DNA of 38,199 nt, from the NCBI GenBank assembly GCA_945877595.1, contig CAMDVN010000021.1:1-38199 (forward strand), read 5' to 3'. The DNA comes from Cyanobium sp. NIES-981. Lineage in GTDB: Bacteria > Cyanobacteriota > Cyanobacteriia > PCC-6307 > Cyanobiaceae. Made by a program: the position numbers and the translations under genes. Shown here piece by piece: positions 23,523 through 31,338 of this stretch. The notes below the pieces were generated by a model, which saw nothing but the letters and a program-made list of their open reading frames with translations, did no database searches and was not told the DNA's origin. Every line of letters starts with the position of its first letter. Positions within the stretch are counted from its first letter, which is position 1.

Positions 23523-24826
23523 CCACAGCCCTCAGCACCCGCCCACGCCGTCGCACCACCCTGCCCCGCAGCACCCGTGGCTGGAGCCGGGGGATTGTGT
23601 GGAGCCTGATCGGCCTGGCGGGCTTTGGCGCCGTGTACGGCTCCGTAGCCCGCCTGGATGCCTCGGTGTCGGCCAGCGGCAAGCTCAGGCCAGTGGGTGG
23701 CATCACCACCGTGAGTGCCCCTTTCAACGCCCGCATCACCCGGCTGCTGGTGCGCGAAGGCGAGTTGGTCAAGGCCGGCCAACCCCTGGTGGAGGTCGAC
23801 AACCGCGCCCTGCGTGAACAGCTCGCCAATCTCGCCGCCACCCAACAGCTCTGGAGCGATGAAGTGCGGGTGGTCGGGCTTCAACTGGGCCTACGCGATC
23901 TCGACGCAGCCCCTGGCAAGCCAAGGCCTCAGCCCCGCGGTGCGCGCCGCCCAGGCCCCCTCGCGGCCGACACCGGCGACGTAGCCCTGCGCCAGGCAGC
24001 GGCGCACCAGGAGCGGCTGCGCTCTGAGATTCAGCTGCGCCAGCAGCAGGGTGATCTGGTCGCCTTGCGCGGCAGGCTCAACATCAACGGCAACGTCGGT
24101 CGCCGCCTGCAGGGACTGCAGCGCCAGGGGGCGATTGCCCAGCTGGAACTGGATCGCCACAACGAACGCCATCTTGAACTCAGCGCCCAGTACCAACGCG
24201 CCGAGAAAGAGGTGGAGATTACCCGCCGCCGCATCCACGAGGGCCGGCTGCGCGAGCAGCTGGTGTCAGCCAATGACACCCGCGAGCTCTACCCCCGCTA
24301 CGACCGCGCCCGCACGCAGGTGCTGGAGCTCAACAACCGGTTGGTGGAGCTGCGCGAGCGCCTGCGACAGGGCGAGCTCAGGGCACCCCAAACCGGCAGG
24401 GTCTTTGACCTGCGCGTCAAACCAGGGGAAACAGCTGTGGCCGGCTCACCGGTGCTGCAGATCGTGCCCCAGCTTGGCCTGGAGGCTGAGTTGGCGATCT
24501 CCAACCGCGACATCGGCTTTCTGCGGCCCGGACAGCCGGTGGATGTGCGGATTACCTCGCTGCCCTTCACCGATTACGGCTCGCTCAAGGGCACCCTCGT
24601 GCGGGTGGGGGCCGATGCCATGCCGCCAGGAGCCACCAACCCCCAAGAGAGTTTTCCAGCCGTGGTGCGCCTGGATGTTTCGGCCCTCAACCGACGCGGC
24701 CAGCGCTACGACCTGCGCAGTGGCATGGCTGTTACGGGGCTGATCCAGCTTGGCTCTCGACCGGTTCTGGCCCTAATCAGCGATCGGCTGGGGGGCTTTG
24801 CCGAATCAACCCGCAGCATTCGTTGA
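23519..24826 (+). CDS. HlyD-family membrane fusion (adaptor) protein of type I secretion
   Basis: This periplasmic adaptor of about 435 residues links the ABC exporter to an outer-membrane TolC channel. A basic cytoplasmic tail (STRPRRRTTLPRSTRGWSRG) precedes one TM helix (IVWSLIGLAGFGAVYGSVA, about residues 28-46), the first lipoyl half (ASVSASGKLRPVGG, REGELVKAGQPLVEVDN), a coiled-coil hairpin (about 90-290), then the second lipoyl half (APQTGRVFDLRVKPGETA) and beta-barrel (AELAISNRDIGFLRPGQPV). The ATG at 23519 overlaps the exporter stop by 4 bp. One stretch around residues 128-152 is unusually Arg/Pro-rich (see findings). No tolC is in the window, so the channel must be shared. Its stop is only 5 bp from the stop of the convergent gene at 24832. 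Confidence 0.92.
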   Translation: MTTALSTRPRRRTTLPRSTRGWSRGIVWSLIGLAGFGAVYGSVARLDASVSASGKLRPVGGITTVSAPFNARITRLLVREGELVKAGQPLVEVDNRALREQLANLAATQQLWSDEVRVVGLQLGLRDLDAAPGKPRPQPRGARRPGPLAADTGDVALRQAAAHQERLRSEIQLRQQQGDLVALRGRLNINGNVGRRLQGLQRQGAIAQLELDRHNERHLELSAQYQRAEKEVEITRRRIHEGRLREQLVSANDTRELYPRYDRARTQVLELNNRLVELRERLRQGELRAPQTGRVFDLRVKPGETAVAGSPVLQIVPQLGLEAELAISNRDIGFLRPGQPVDVRITSLPFTDYGSLKGTLVRVGADAMPPGATNPQESFPAVVRLDVSALNRRGQRYDLRSGMAVTGLIQLGSRPVLALISDRLGGFAESTRSIR

Positions 24827-24831
24827 GCCAT

Positions 24832-26871
24832 TCACGCAGCAAGCGGCCCACCCCATTGCAGGGCGGGCAGGCTGGCCAACGCCGTCGCGGTGCCGGCAGC
24901 CGGATTGAGCCAGAGCAGCTCTGATCCACTGGTTCCGGCTCCGATCGCCAGCTGACCGCCTGGCTGGGCCACCGGATCGGTGGCCATCCCCGCCAACAAC
25001 TGCTCCAACGGCGCAATCGGCAGCAGGTGAGCATCGCCCAAACCTTCGATGCCGCTGGGGGTGAGCTCCGACCACGATTCGATCCTGCTGCCATCGGGCC
25101 CTGTCGTTTCGCGCCACCAACCCAGGCCATCGCTGAGCTTCAGCGCGGCGCCCGGGTCTGCAAGCGCGGGGTTGGCACCCTCCTGCCAGTCCAGGTCGGC
25201 CAGCACGATCATCCCGGCTGGATCCGGATCCCCTTGATCGGCAAACAAAAACAGATCCCGGCCCCCAGCCCCCCACAGCTCCAGCGTGCCGGCAAAGGGG
25301 CCCTTGGGCATGAACAGCCGATCCGCTCCACCACCCGCATCCAGATTCAGATTCAGATTCAGATCCAGTGCCAACGCCAACGCCGTGGCGCTACCTGGCT
25401 CAACCAGAGCCAGATGCAAATCATCGGGCTGATCGCTGAGCTGCACCTCGGTGCTGGAGCCTGGGCTGAGCAGCAGGGTGCTTCCCCGCAACGGGTCTTG
25501 GAACAGGGCCGTGTTGCGGCCAGCACCAAGATCCAGCACCGAGTCGACGACGTCCCCCTCCACCACGAGACTGTCATCACCGTCGCCGAGTTGGAGCTGG
25601 GAGGCCAGCAGGGCCAAGCGTTCGAGACCCACCGGAGACACCCCCTCGGAGCGGCTTGGATCGGGAAGGAGTGGCCCAGCCGTACGCAGCTGAACCACGT
25701 CGTTACCGGAGCCGGTGCGCAGTTGGCTGTTCTCCAAGCCCACAGCCCGAAACTGCCACGTTTCAGGCCAGGGTTCTGCCAGCGCCGCCGCTGGATCCAG
25801 GCTGATGGCACTGCGGATCTGAATGCGGTGATGGCCGGCTTGCAGCTCCAGGGTGCTGCCAACCAGAGCGCGGTTCCATAACGAGAGCTGCCAATCGGTG
25901 GGGCTGGCCCCAGCCGGCAGGCGCAGGCTGGTGAGCGCCTCAATCAACAGGCTGTCATCGCCTGAAGGATCCACCACCCGGCTGTCCTGAAGCGCAGCTA
26001 GATCGACTGCGATGATCCCCCTCCCTGCACCGGCCACAGCGCCCACTCCGCCCACAGCGCCCACTCCGATCACGCCGCCCATGCCCCCCAGCAGGGCCAG
26101 ATCAAGCTGTTCGGCAACTGAAATGACCGTGTTGCCATTGCCCAGGCCCAGCAGCAGGGTGCTGTTGAGCAGGCCGGCATGGCGCTGATCCACCTGGAGT
26201 GAGGCCTGGCCCAGCAGCGTTCGCGCCAGGGCACTCAGGTTGTGCGTGGACAGCACCAATGCCTGGGGCAGCGTCGAGGTGCGCAGATCGATCCGGGCGC
26301 TGTCCACGCCGATTTGGACTCCGCGGTGCCGCAGCTGGGCCAGCCCATCCACCGTGCTGGCCACCAGGACATCGCTGGTGTCCAGCACCACCAGCAGGGC
26401 TGGAGGTGGCTCTACGGCCAAGCGATCCGGCTCAGGCAACCCCACCATCGGGGAGCCCCCTGCCGAGCCCAAAACCACAAGGCCAGCCGGCCACCGCATC
26501 GGACCCAGTTCGGCTTGCCCCAGCAGGGATTGGCCTGGCGCCGTGGCGGCGCCAAAGCCGCCACGGCGCCGCTGCGCTGGCGAGAGATCGGGGTGAACCG
26601 AGGGCGCGGCCAGCAACGACGTTGGGGCCTCGGCAGGTCGGGCAGCCGCGCGACCGCGCAGAGGCCCAGCAAAACGACCTCCCGCCAGAGGTTCGTCTTC
26701 AACGCCATTCGACGGTCTGCCCACCAAACGAGGCCCCACCGCTTGGGCCGCCGCAGCTTCCTGCACCAAAACCAGGAGCACGAGACCTAACGCCGACCCA
26801 CTCAGCAGGCCTTCGATCCCTAGACGACGACCATCGTGGCGAAGGTTGAATCCGCCTGCCAAAGCATTCAC
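24832..26871 (-). CDS. RTX-like secreted protein, convergent with the secretion operon
   Basis: This 679-residue low-complexity, Leu/Ala/Gly/Asp-rich protein belongs to no family I can name. Its middle holds glycine/aspartate turns of RTX type (LRTGSGNDVVQL, LQLGDGDDSLVVEGD, LDLGAGRNTALF, GGGADRLFM, GGRDLFLFAD), each followed by a short strand, which suggests a beta-roll. The C-terminal part ends GSELLWLNPAAGTATALASLPALQWGG, loosely like type I tails. The N-terminus has a hydrophobic stretch (ALGLVLLVLVQEAAAAQA) that could be a membrane anchor or signal peptide, which is atypical for type I cargo. The first available start is GTG 26871. The TGA at 24832-24834 is 5 bp from the hlyD stop. A hexanucleotide repeat encodes LDLNLNLNLD. 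Its relation to the exporter is inferred from position and composition. Confidence 0.72.
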   Translation of the reverse strand: MNALAGGFNLRHDGRRLGIEGLLSGSALGLVLLVLVQEAAAAQAVGPRLVGRPSNGVEDEPLAGGRFAGPLRGRAAARPAEAPTSLLAAPSVHPDLSPAQRRRGGFGAATAPGQSLLGQAELGPMRWPAGLVVLGSAGGSPMVGLPEPDRLAVEPPPALLVVLDTSDVLVASTVDGLAQLRHRGVQIGVDSARIDLRTSTLPQALVLSTHNLSALARTLLGQASLQVDQRHAGLLNSTLLLGLGNGNTVISVAEQLDLALLGGMGGVIGVGAVGGVGAVAGAGRGIIAVDLAALQDSRVVDPSGDDSLLIEALTSLRLPAGASPTDWQLSLWNRALVGSTLELQAGHHRIQIRSAISLDPAAALAEPWPETWQFRAVGLENSQLRTGSGNDVVQLRTAGPLLPDPSRSEGVSPVGLERLALLASQLQLGDGDDSLVVEGDVVDSVLDLGAGRNTALFQDPLRGSTLLLSPGSSTEVQLSDQPDDLHLALVEPGSATALALALDLNLNLNLDAGGGADRLFMPKGPFAGTLELWGAGGRDLFLFADQGDPDPAGMIVLADLDWQEGANPALADPGAALKLSDGLGWWRETTGPDGSRIESWSELTPSGIEGLGDAHLLPIAPLEQLLAGMATDPVAQPGGQLAIGAGTSGSELLWLNPAAGTATALASLPALQWGGPLAA
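25339..25368. repeat. Hexanucleotide repeat in a coding region
   Basis: Five consecutive 6-bp units on the plus strand (ATCCAG, three ATTCAG, ATCCAG) give alternating Leu-Asp/Leu-Asn in the protein read from the minus strand. In-frame slippage here would change protein length by two residues per unit without a frameshift. Confidence 0.85.
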
Positions 26872-26949
26872 CAGCTGGCCGCCACAGCTGCTCCAGACTG
26901 GCGAGGTCTTGGGGGCGTTCAGCGCCGCCGAAGCGGCACTGCAGCATGC

Positions 26950-28164
26950 TTACCGGACGCCCGGCACAAAACGGCGCTCGTGCTGGGATCCAGCAAGCAT
27001 GCGGTTCCAGTAGAGGGAAGGCAGGATCTTGCGCTTCACAAACCACATGCTCCAACGCTCCTTGGTGGGGTCAAGCGGGAAGGAGGGCGTTGGTTCGGCT
27101 TTGTAGTTGAACTCAGCCATGATCGCCTTGCCATAGCCGGTGATCAGCGGACAGCAGCTATAGCCGTCATAGGCCGCGCTGAGCCCATGGCCGTCCAGAA
27201 AGGCCAACAGATTGCTGGTGAGCACCGGCGCCTGACCGCGGACCGCCGCGGCCGTCTTGGAATTGGGCATGCCGGCCACATCGCCCAACGAGAAGACGTT
27301 CGGGTAGCGAACATGCTGCAACGAGTACTGATCCACCTCAACAAACCCGGCTCCATTGGCCAGGGCGCTGCCCGCCACCACATCGGGGGCGGCCATCGGC
27401 GGGGTCACGTGCAGCAGGTCGTAGGGAATCACCTCCTCCCGACTGCTCTCAGCATCGGTGACCTGGAACACCGCCTCCTTGCTGGCGGCCCGCACCTCCG
27501 TGAGCACATGGTTGTAACGGGCATCAATTCCCTTGCGCTTCACCACCTCGCGCAGGGGCGCCGCATAGGCGGGAATGCCGAAGATGCCCGGCGTGGCCGT
27601 GGCGTAGATCACCTTGGCCGCCAAACGTTTCTTTTTGAAGACATCATCGGCCAGATAGGCGATTTTCTGAGGTGCACCCGGGCACTTGATCGGCATCGGT
27701 GCACAGGTGAAAATCGCTTGACCGCCCTTGAACGACTGAATGGCTTCCCAGGTGTAGGTGGTGAAGTCTTTGGAGTAGTTGCTGCACACCCCACCCCGGC
27801 CCAGGGCTTCACTGAGGCCCTCAACCTTGCTCCAGCAGAGCTTCAGCCCGGTGGCCACGATCAAGACGTCGTAGCTGAGGGTGTGGCCGCTGCTGCTCGT
27901 GAGCCGGTTGTGATCGGGATCAAACGCCGCAACTGCATCGCGCATCCAAGTCACGCCTGAGGGGATCAGATCAGCCTCGCGGCGCCTGGTCTCCTCAAGG
28001 CTGAACACGCCGGCTCCCACCAGGGTCCAGCCCGGTTGGTAGTAATGCTCGGCCGAAGGCTCCAGAATGGCCACATCCAGGCTGGGACGGGCCCGTTTCA
28101 GCTGAGCTGCCGCCGTGATTCCCGCGGCTCCACCGCCAACAACAAGAACCTGGTGGTGGGCCAT
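26950..28164 (-). CDS. sqr: Type II sulfide:quinone oxidoreductase
   Basis: This is a 404-residue two-dinucleotide-binding-domain flavoprotein that oxidises sulfide (or related low-molecular-weight sulfur) and passes electrons to quinone at the membrane. The FAD site VLVVGGGAAGITAAAQL opens the protein. EHYYQPGWTLVGAGV, IKCPGAPQKIAYLADD with Cys161, YPNVFSLGDVAGMPNSKTAAAVR and GYSCCPLITGYGKA with Cys337/338 are the type II (SQRDL/HMT2-like) signatures; Cys161 and one of 337/338 correspond to the redox disulfide. The C-terminal amphipathic segment (KRKILPSLYWNRML) fits membrane attachment. ATG 28164 is preferred to the GTG two codons upstream. It is divergent from pyrC. The promoter holds a perfect palindrome and three 18-bp repeats. 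It probably protects from sulfide rather than driving anoxygenic photosynthesis, but that is inference. Confidence 0.88.
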   Translation of the reverse strand: MAHHQVLVVGGGAAGITAAAQLKRARPSLDVAILEPSAEHYYQPGWTLVGAGVFSLEETRRREADLIPSGVTWMRDAVAAFDPDHNRLTSSSGHTLSYDVLIVATGLKLCWSKVEGLSEALGRGGVCSNYSKDFTTYTWEAIQSFKGGQAIFTCAPMPIKCPGAPQKIAYLADDVFKKKRLAAKVIYATATPGIFGIPAYAAPLREVVKRKGIDARYNHVLTEVRAASKEAVFQVTDAESSREEVIPYDLLHVTPPMAAPDVVAGSALANGAGFVEVDQYSLQHVRYPNVFSLGDVAGMPNSKTAAAVRGQAPVLTSNLLAFLDGHGLSAAYDGYSCCPLITGYGKAIMAEFNYKAEPTPSFPLDPTKERWSMWFVKRKILPSLYWNRMLAGSQHERRFVPGVR

Positions 28165-28182
28165 GGTCACAACACGGCAGTG

Positions 28183-28194
28183 CTTGAAATCAAG
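28183..28194. promoter_or_regulatory. Palindrome in front of the sulfide:quinone oxidoreductase gene
   Basis: CTTGA-AA-TCAAG is a perfect 12-bp inverted repeat 19 bp upstream of the start codon. On the minus strand TATGTA (28205-28200) just upstream could be its -10, in which case the palindrome covers the transcript start and would suit a repressor. It shares CTTGAAAT with the repeats at 28231-28284. Confidence 0.5.
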
Positions 28195-28230
28195 ACTACA
28201 TACCGTTACCCAATCGGGCTACCGGGCTTT

Positions 28231-28284
28231 GAATCTTGACATTGATTTGAATCTTGAAATTGATTTGAATCTTGAAATTGAATG
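28231..28284. repeat. 18-bp tandem repeat, three copies, in the sqr-pyrC divergent promoter region
   Basis: Three head-to-tail 18-bp units start at 28231 (GAATCTTGACATTGATTT), 28249 (GAATCTTGAAATTGATTT) and 28267 (GAATCTTGAAATTGAATG). They are AT-rich in a GC-rich neighbourhood and fill the region between the sqr start and the pyrC start, so they could be operator copies or a bent upstream element. Confidence 0.9.
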
Positions 28285-28329
28285 GCCCGCCCCTAGCTTC
28301 GCTCCTCGCGTCTTGTGCTCACCCCACCC

Positions 28330-29394
28330 ATGGCACCTGCCCAGCTGACGCTTCGCCGCCCCGACGACTGGCACGTGCACCTGCGTGACGGGGCCATGTT
28401 GCAGGCGGTGGCGCCGGCCACGGCACGGCAGTTTGGCCGGGCCATCGTGATGCCCAACCTCAGCCCCCCGATCACCACGGCGGCCGAGGGTGCCGCCTAC
28501 CGGCAAAGAATCCTGGCGGCGCTGCCCGATCCGCCGGCTGGGATGGCCCCATTCACGCCCCTGATCACGGCCTATCTGACCGACACGATCGATCCAGCCG
28601 AGCTCGCGCGGGGCTTTGCCGAGGGGGTGTTCACCGCCTGCAAGCTGTATCCAGCCCACGCGACCACCAATTCGGCGGCAGGAGTCAGCAACATCGCCGC
28701 GATCACGCCAGTGCTGGAGACCCTTGAGCGCATCGGCATGCCCTTGCTGATCCACGGCGAGGTGACCGACGCCAGCGTCGATATCTTTGATCGGGAGGCG
28801 GTGTTTATCGAGCAGCATCTGCTTCCCCTGCTCCAACGTCACCCCGGCCTCAAGGTGGTGCTGGAGCACATCACCACCGCCGATGCGGTCGATGTGGTGC
28901 GGAGCGGGCCCGCCAACCTGGCCGCCACGATTACCCCCCACCACCTGCACATCAACCGCAATGCCCTGTTTCAAGGGGGTCTGCGGCCCGATTTCTATTG
29001 CCTGCCGGTGGCCAAGCGTGAGCTGCATCGCCTGGCCCTCTGCGCGGCAGCAACCTCAGGCAACCCCAAGTTTTTTCTGGGCACCGATTCAGCCCCCCAT
29101 GCCCGCAGTGCCAAGGAGAGCGCCTGCGGCTGCGCCGGGATCTACAACGCGCCCCATGCCATGGAGAGCTACGCAACGGTGTTTGAGCGGCACGGCGCCC
29201 TCGACAAGCTGGAGGCGTTTGCATCTGAGTTTGGGCCGCGCTTCTACGGCCTGCCCCTCAACGACGGCCAGATCACCCTGGTGCACGAGCCCCAGCTGAT
29301 CCCCATGCGGCTGCACGCCAATGATGCGGCCGGCCAGGGCGTGAATCTGGTGCCCTTCCACGCCGGTGAGACCCTGCCTTGGCGACTGGCTTGA
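28330..29394 (+). CDS. pyrC: Dihydroorotase
   Basis: Dihydroorotase closes carbamoyl-aspartate to dihydroorotate, the third step of pyrimidine synthesis, in the cytoplasm. The 354-residue protein is the homodimeric PyrC (class II) type: metal ligands DWHVHLRD (His15, His17), the carbamylated lysine in FTACKLYPA (Lys105), [27 protein letters not shown] and the catalytic Asp in [15 protein letters not shown]. The ATG at 28330 matches the family N-terminus; a GTG at 28315 is in frame upstream. The fused pyrF-pyrE gene follows after 75 bp, so steps 3, 5 and 6 of the pathway are encoded together. It is divergent from sqr across the repeat region. Confidence 0.95.
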   Translation: MAPAQLTLRRPDDWHVHLRDGAMLQAVAPATARQFGRAIVMPNLSPPITTAAEGAAYRQRILAALPDPPAGMAPFTPLITAYLTDTIDPAELARGFAEGVFTACKLYPAHATTNSAAGVSNIAAITPVLETLERIGMPLLIHGEVTDASVDIFDREAVFIEQHLLPLLQRHPGLKVVLEHITTADAVDVVRSGPANLAATITPHHLHINRNALFQGGLRPDFYCLPVAKRELHRLALCAAATSGNPKFFLGTDSAPHARSAKESACGCAGIYNAPHAMESYATVFERHGALDKLEAFASEFGPRFYGLPLNDGQITLVHEPQLIPMRLHANDAAGQGVNLVPFHAGETLPWRLA

Positions 29395-29469
29395 CTACGA
29401 GCTGTTGCGCAGCCTCGCGGTTGGGCGAGCCGAAGGAGTAGCACCTGCAGCAACTCGACGCGCGCGGCA

Positions 29470-30954
29470 ATGGGCTTCTTTGTTCAGCTCACCGACGCGA
29501 TCGCCAGCCACAACAGCTTGCTGGTCACCGGGCTCGACCCCAACCCCGAAATGCTGCAGAGCTGGGGCAGCCGGCGAGGGCTGGCCAACCGCTCGTTCCT
29601 GAGCCAGGCCCGCCATTGGATCAAGGCGGTGATTGAGGCCACCGGCCCCCATGTTTGTGCCTACAAGCCCAGTCTTGGCTTTTACCAGGCCCTGGGGCCG
29701 ATCGGCCTCGAGTTGCTGCAGGAGGTGAGGGAGCTGGTGCCCCCGGAGCTGCCGCTGATCGTGGACACCAAGCACGGCGATCTCAACTCCTCCTCAGCCC
29801 TGGCCCACTACCTGTTTAAGGATCTGGGTGCCGATGCGGTCACCCTCTCACCCCTGGCCGGCCAAGACATCGCCGCCCCTTTTCTGCTGTATCCAGGCAA
29901 GGGCGTCATCGTGACGTGCCATAGCTCCAATGCGGCAGCACGGCTGTTGCAGCACCATCCAAACGAGGACGATCCGCTCTACCTGCGCATCGTGCGCGAG
30001 AGCCAGCTCTGGGCCACCCCCGAGCAACTGCTGCTGGAGGTGGGCACCAGTGATCCGGCTGTGTTGGCCCGGGTACGCCTCGCGGCGCCCCAGCGCTTTC
30101 TGCTCCTGCGCAGCCTCTGGGCCGAAGAAGATCGGCTGGCCTCACTCCTCGAAGCGGGCCTGGGCCCATCAGGGGACGGGCTGTTGCTGCCGCTACCTCA
30201 AAACCTGCTGGTCGAAGACGACATGGCCGAGCGGGCCAGAGAACTGTGCCAGCAGATCAATCAGGAGCGAGAGCGGCTGCAGGCCGAGCGGCTGGCCGGC
30301 AAGCACGACCGTTGCGATCTGTGGCTGCCTCAGCCCGCAGCGCTGCCGGAACCCAGTGATCCGCTGGCCAGCTTAATTGTCGATCTGTTTGATATCGGCT
30401 GCCTGCTCTTTGGTGACTATGTGCAGGCATCAGGTGCCATTTTCAATTACTACATCGATCTGCGCCAGATCATCTCCGACCCCAACCTATTCCATCGGGT
30501 TTTGCACGGCTACGCCCAGCTGCTGAATACACTCTCATTCGATCGCATCGCCGGAATTCCCTACGGATCGCTACCAACGGCGACGGGCCTCTCGCTGCAA
30601 CTGCACAAACCGCTGATCTATCCCCGCAAGGAGGTGAAGGCCCACGGGGCAAGGCGACTGATCGAAGGGGATTTCGTAGCTGGGGATCGGGTGGTTGTGG
30701 TCGATGACATTTTGATCACCGGAGGCAGTGTGCTCGATGGCATTGCCAAGCTCGAGGGTTCAGGATTGGTGGTTCATGATGTGGTTGTGTTCATCGACCA
30801 TGGCGGAGACCATGACCGCCAGGCCAAACAGCGTCTTGCTGAAGCTGGGTACCGCTGCCACGCGGTCTTGAGCATTGAGCGCATCACCCGGGTGCTGCAC
30901 CAAGCCGGTCGGTTGAACGATGCCCAGGCGTCTCAGCTGTTGCCAAGCGGCTGA
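29470..30954 (+). CDS. pyrF-pyrE: Bifunctional orotidine-5'-phosphate decarboxylase / orotate phosphoribosyltransferase
   Basis: This 494-residue fusion performs the last two steps of UMP synthesis. Residues 1 to about 270 are a PyrF of the longer type-2 family: LLVTGLDPNPE, AYKPSLGFYQALG, and the catalytic VDTKHGDLNSS (Lys101, Asp104), then GVIVTCHSSN. Residues about 285-494 are PyrE: ASGAIFNYYIDLRQI, YGSLPTATGLSL, YPRKEVKAHG and the PRPP loop VVVVDDILITGGS (about 408-420). The domain order, decarboxylase first, is the reverse of eukaryotic UMP synthase. The ATG at 29470 follows pyrC by 75 bp on the same strand. The TGA stop (30952-30954) lies inside the first copy of a 15-bp direct repeat. 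Confidence 0.94.
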   Translation: MGFFVQLTDAIASHNSLLVTGLDPNPEMLQSWGSRRGLANRSFLSQARHWIKAVIEATGPHVCAYKPSLGFYQALGPIGLELLQEVRELVPPELPLIVDTKHGDLNSSSALAHYLFKDLGADAVTLSPLAGQDIAAPFLLYPGKGVIVTCHSSNAAARLLQHHPNEDDPLYLRIVRESQLWATPEQLLLEVGTSDPAVLARVRLAAPQRFLLLRSLWAEEDRLASLLEAGLGPSGDGLLLPLPQNLLVEDDMAERARELCQQINQERERLQAERLAGKHDRCDLWLPQPAALPEPSDPLASLIVDLFDIGCLLFGDYVQASGAIFNYYIDLRQIISDPNLFHRVLHGYAQLLNTLSFDRIAGIPYGSLPTATGLSLQLHKPLIYPRKEVKAHGARRLIEGDFVAGDRVVVVDDILITGGSVLDGIAKLEGSGLVVHDVVVFIDHGGDHDRQAKQRLAEAGYRCHAVLSIERITRVLHQAGRLNDAQASQLLPSG

Positions 30955-30980
30955 TGGGGCCAGGGGGCTGATGGGGCCAG
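30949..30980. repeat. 15-bp direct repeat starting at the pyrFE stop codon
   Basis: GGCTGATGGGGCCAG occurs at 30949-30963 and 30966-30980, identical copies two bases apart. The first copy contains the TGA stop of the pyrF-pyrE gene, so the 3' end of the coding sequence has been duplicated into the intergenic region. Confidence 0.9.
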
Positions 30981-31043
30981 CCAAGCGAGGTCCTCTCCTA
31001 GGGTGAGACCTGCGCCCCTGATACTCCCGGGTGCCGCGGAGCG

Positions 31044-31271
31044 ATGAGCAGCAGCCAGGGCCTCACCATCGGAGAACTTGAAGCCAATTACTCGCTGTAT
31101 TGCAAGGCGCTGCGCCTGCTGCTCAAAGAGGGAAAAGCTCGTGCAGCGATTGAACGCACGGTGTGCTGGAGCCGTCTTGAGCAACTGCATAAATGCCTAC
31201 CAGCCCGATACAAATCTCCCGACTATCTCTGTGTGGTTTTGAAACGGGATCTGATGGGTTCAGCCAGCTGA
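31044..31271 (+). CDS. Small conserved-looking protein of unknown function
   Basis: This 75-residue protein is predicted mostly helical: LTIGELEANYSLYCKALRLLLKEGKARAAIERTV, then RLEQLHKCLPARYKSPDYL. It contains three cysteines and is basic. The ATG at 31044 has GCGGAG just upstream as a possible ribosome site. I do not recognise the family with confidence; it reads like the short helical proteins common in picocyanobacterial genomes. It sits between pyrF-pyrE and the RND pump, 62 bp before the latter, on the same strand. No signal peptide or TM helix is present. Confidence 0.6.
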   Translation: MSSSQGLTIGELEANYSLYCKALRLLLKEGKARAAIERTVCWSRLEQLHKCLPARYKSPDYLCVVLKRDLMGSAS

Positions 31272-31300
31272 CCCTTCGATTGGAGCCCATCGCAACACCA

Positions 31301-31338
31301 ACACCGAGCCTTCAAGACGTCTGACACCGAGCCTTGAA
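31301..31338. repeat. Direct repeat overlapping the RND start codon
   Basis: ACACCGAGCCTTCAA (31301-31315) and ACACCGAGCCTTGAA (31324-31338) differ at one base, with an AGACGTCT palindrome (31315-31322) between them. The TTG start of the RND gene (31334) is inside the second copy. Confidence 0.85.

Noticed and set aside
26836-27960. Open frame of 374 codons on the plus strand
   Set aside because: Antisense of the sulfide:quinone oxidoreductase, which matches its family over its full length.
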